Source: CAZGXM01 sp964529795 | GTDB taxonomy: Bacteria > Bacillota > JADQBR01 | DNA: 64,000 nucleotides | Reading direction: 5' to 3' | NCBI GenBank assembly: GCA_964529795.1 | Contig: CAZGXM010000006.1 | Coordinates: forward strand, 7,048-71,047 | Shown: positions 62,186-64,000 of the stretch, in pieces | Layout of the letters: every line of letters begins with the position of its first letter | Numbering within the stretch: position 1 is the stretch's first letter | The notes under the pieces: model-generated | Database searches by the model: none | What the model was told of the DNA's origin: nothing | Seen by the model: only the letters and a program-made list of their open reading frames with translations | Program-made: the position numbers and the translations under genes

Positions 62186-62374
62186 TCACACACCACCAAA
62201 GTAGTCAGAGCCGCCGCTTTCATCAAAATGAAAATCCGGGCGATTTACCTTGCGCAGGTCGGTGGTGATGGCATGTGCCATTTCCATTTTGGCCTTTTTG
62301 GTTTGGGCCACTTGAGATATTTTGTTTCCGCCGGGTTGGCGACGGTTTATCTTTACTGCCCGCCGGTTAAGCAT
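62186..62374 (-). CDS. Small basic hypothetical protein
   Basis: A 62-residue frame with a basic first half (MLNRRAVKINRRQPGGNKIS) and ending FHFDESGGSDYFGGV. The ATG is 5 nt behind AAGGGGGTGAG, a very good site, which is the main reason to accept it. It lies between the PHP hydrolase and the convergent gene at 61931-62170. No family recognised. Confidence 0.5.
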   Translation of the reverse strand: MLNRRAVKINRRQPGGNKISQVAQTKKAKMEMAHAITTDLRKVNRPDFHFDESGGSDYFGGV

Positions 62375-62414
62375 ATACTCACCCCCTTGCAGGAGTTAGT
62401 ATGCCCAAAACCGC

Positions 62415-63479
62415 TCAATGTTTTCTTGGCTGGCGGAAATACAAATAATTACTGTATATCCAGGGTACTTTTCTGAACCGGCGGCGCTGCCTCACCGCTA
62501 CCCGGTAAGCTCCCGGCTCTTCCACAGGCGCCTCCACTGCCGCAGCTTCTTTTTGCAGGACAATATCACCGTTACGTATCAACGTCATTTCTCCTTGGCC
62601 GGGTAAAGTCACCCTGATAACCCAGCCTGTTGAAAAGTCAGTTTCCTCACCCATGGCCAGTAAAGTATCACCTTTTTCCGCCCGGAAACGAAAGCCTTTT
62701 GACGGTAAATAATAATCAAAAGCCACAAAACAGTTCCCCTCAGCCAAAGCCCGGTAAATGGATTTTTTATCTTCCGCCACTGTCCCGGTCAGCGGTGCCG
62801 GCAACAGGACATGAGTATTTACCGTACGAAACAAAAATTCATAGGGAAAAATGCAGGGGGAAAAAGGACCATATCTGATTTTTACCGCGTGGGCGTCAGA
62901 ACCGCCAATAACGGTAACCCTTCTTTTTTGTGCTATTTGGTCAAGCTTTGCCAAAGCCTCCGGGCACGGACCGGTTATGGCCTGGTGAGGATCCAGATAG
63001 AGCTGGTAAAGAGCTTTGATGATACCCGTGGCCCCGTCCCGCCACTGGGAACTGTAGTTCCAGATGGAAATGCCGGTAAAACCCTCTACGGACCAATCGT
63101 TCCAGGTATAGGCATGGCCGCCGAACACCAGCCGGCTTCCCTTTTCAAAAGGGTGGGCAATAAAGCCAATGCCTTGCTGGGCGTTAACCGCGTCAATAAC
63201 TTCCTGGGGGTGGTTGGTGTTATCCGGAACTTCCCGGCTGACACCGTAGGAAAGATAATGGTGGTAATTATGGTTATTTTCCATCCCGATCAAAACCAGT
63301 ACCTTTCCGTGCCAACCCTCCGCTCCGTCCTTCAATCCGGCCAGAGAGTGATGGTCATTGATGCCGACAAAATCAATGGCTGCTTTTTCCGCAGCCCGGG
63401 CTATCTCGGAAATGTCACCGGACCCGTCAGAATAAGTCGAATGTACATGCAAATTACCTGCATACTCGTAAACAAGCAA
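62415..63479 (-). CDS. PHP-domain metal-dependent hydrolase (CehA/McbA type)
   Basis: The product has the PHP metal motifs: NLHVHSTYSDGSGDISEIAR near the start, VGINDHHSLAGL, then GMENNHNYHHYLSYGV, and VIGGSDAHAVKIRYG late. The layout (CehA/McbA-like, no polymerase domain) fits a phosphoesterase of unknown substrate. The TTG at 63479 behind AAAAGGGGGCGGC gives about 354 residues; the open frame to 63653 runs through the end of the upstream gene and is not used. Confidence 0.82.
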   Translation of the reverse strand: MLVYEYAGNLHVHSTYSDGSGDISEIARAAEKAAIDFVGINDHHSLAGLKDGAEGWHGKVLVLIGMENNHNYHHYLSYGVSREVPDNTNHPQEVIDAVNAQQGIGFIAHPFEKGSRLVFGGHAYTWNDWSVEGFTGISIWNYSSQWRDGATGIIKALYQLYLDPHQAITGPCPEALAKLDQIAQKRRVTVIGGSDAHAVKIRYGPFSPCIFPYEFLFRTVNTHVLLPAPLTGTVAEDKKSIYRALAEGNCFVAFDYYLPSKGFRFRAEKGDTLLAMGEETDFSTGWVIRVTLPGQGEMTLIRNGDIVLQKEAAAVEAPVEEPGAYRVAVRQRRRFRKVPWIYSNYLYFRQPRKH

Positions 63480-63493
63480 GCTGCCGCCCCCTT

Positions 63494-64000
63494 TTAACGT
63501 CGCCGGTAATTCAGCAGTAAGAGGATGATTATCGCCGCTATTGCCACCATACCCAGTCCACCGGCAAACAGTTTTATCAGTCCCGCTGTGGCCAGACTTA
63601 CCAGCACCCCAGCCAGCAGGGCACCGGCACAAATGGGCCAGAGCGCACGCCAAAAGTCAACCCCCAGCAAAAAAGCAATCAGACTTCCCGTCCATACCCC
63701 GGTTCCCGGTGCCGGAATGCCCACAAACAAAAATAACCCCCAGGCACCGTATTTTCCCACTTTGTCACTTTTGGCCCGGGTACGCCGGAAAATTCGTTCT
63801 AATACTGTCTTAAAAAAACTAAACCGGGATAAAAAATCACTTGCCGGTTCGAGAAGTAGCAGCAAGGGAACTACAGGGACCAAATTGCCCAGGACTCCAA
63901 ACAGCAGCGCCAAAGGCAGCGGCATCCCCAGGGCCAAACCAATGGGTATTGCCGCTCTCAACTCTGTTACCGGCAGCATTGATAAGAAAAATACCTGCCA
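63494..64000 (-). CDS. Small multidrug export-family membrane protein, 5' end off the window
   Basis: The frame is open to the right edge; WQVFFLSMLPVTELRAAIPI reads through position 64000, so the N-terminus is missing. The visible 168 residues hold the family core MLPVTELRAAIPIGLALGMP, GNLVPVVPLLLLLEP, KVGKYGAWGLFLFVGIPAPG and TGVWTGSLIAFLLG, with about four spans. The PF06695-type family is named for drug export but its substrate is not established. It lies 15 nt upstream of the PHP gene. Confidence 0.8.
   Translation of the reverse strand, partial: WQVFFLSMLPVTELRAAIPIGLALGMPLPLALLFGVLGNLVPVVPLLLLLEPASDFLSRFSFFKTVLERIFRRTRAKSDKVGKYGAWGLFLFVGIPAPGTGVWTGSLIAFLLGVDFWRALWPICAGALLAGVLVSLATAGLIKLFAGGLGMVAIAAIIILLLLNYRRR

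Overview
The window looks like a chromosomal segment of an endospore-forming, anaerobic Firmicute of the Desulfotomaculum/Pelotomaculum type (Clostridia, Peptococcaceae-like). The pointers are sigE, sigG, spoIIGA and spoIIR, an oxygen-sensitive class III ribonucleotide reductase, a T-box leader on ileS, strong purine-rich ribosome binding sites, frequent TTG/GTG starts, and a division/cell-wall cluster in the clostridial order. This placement is inference from gene content; no rRNA gene is present. Almost all genes are on the minus strand, so operons read from high to low coordinates.

1-10.7 kb is a CRISPR-Cas effector locus. A type III-B (Cmr) operon runs CARF-LuxR regulator, csx15, cmr1, cas10/cmr2, cmr3, cmr4, cmr5, cmr6. 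It is followed by a CARF protein whose last 100 residues look like a RelE/HigB mRNA interferase, then cas6 and the start of a type I-B cas8b (TM1802/Csh1) that runs off the left edge. Cas10 keeps the GGDD cyclase motif but has no HD nuclease domain. The predicted output is therefore a cyclic-oligoadenylate (cOA) signal read by a ribonuclease, a transcription factor and a Csx15 modulator. No cas1/cas2 and no repeat array are in the window.

10.7-25.8 kb is a mixed housekeeping and decay zone: engD/ychF, rluD, lspA, yteA, a nitroreductase, a UPF0210/ACT pair, pduL, then a sodium:solute symporter with a 28-residue accessory protein and acetyl-CoA synthetase (acetate uptake and activation). Between them lie broken genes and element remnants: a truncated HAD hydrolase, a truncated gcvT, the 5' domain of a group II intron sitting directly behind a terminator, a separate group II domain V/VI relic on the other strand, an IS66 transposase remnant and a scrap of a second acyl-CoA synthetase.

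25.8-35.2 kb holds ileS with a T-box leader and sigma-A promoter, then the ylm/division block (yggU, divIVA, ylmH, yggT, proC, sepF, yggS, an HlyD-like protein, an unknown gene, pgeF). 35.4-38.7 kb is an nrdR-nrdD-nrdG operon whose promoter contains two NrdR boxes about three helical turns apart.

38.8-42.6 kb carries sporulation control: ymxH, spoIIR, sigG, sigE, spoIIGA. 43.1-61.8 kb is the division and cell-wall (dcw) cluster in the order mraZ, rsmH, ftsL, ftsI/spoVD, murE, murF, mraY, murD, ftsW/spoVE, murG, murC, murB, murA, ftsQ, ftsA, ftsZ. It is preceded by three GTGG repeats at 10-bp period, the expected MraZ operator. The right end has small hypothetical genes, a PHP-type metal-dependent hydrolase and the 5'-truncated end of a small membrane export family gene.
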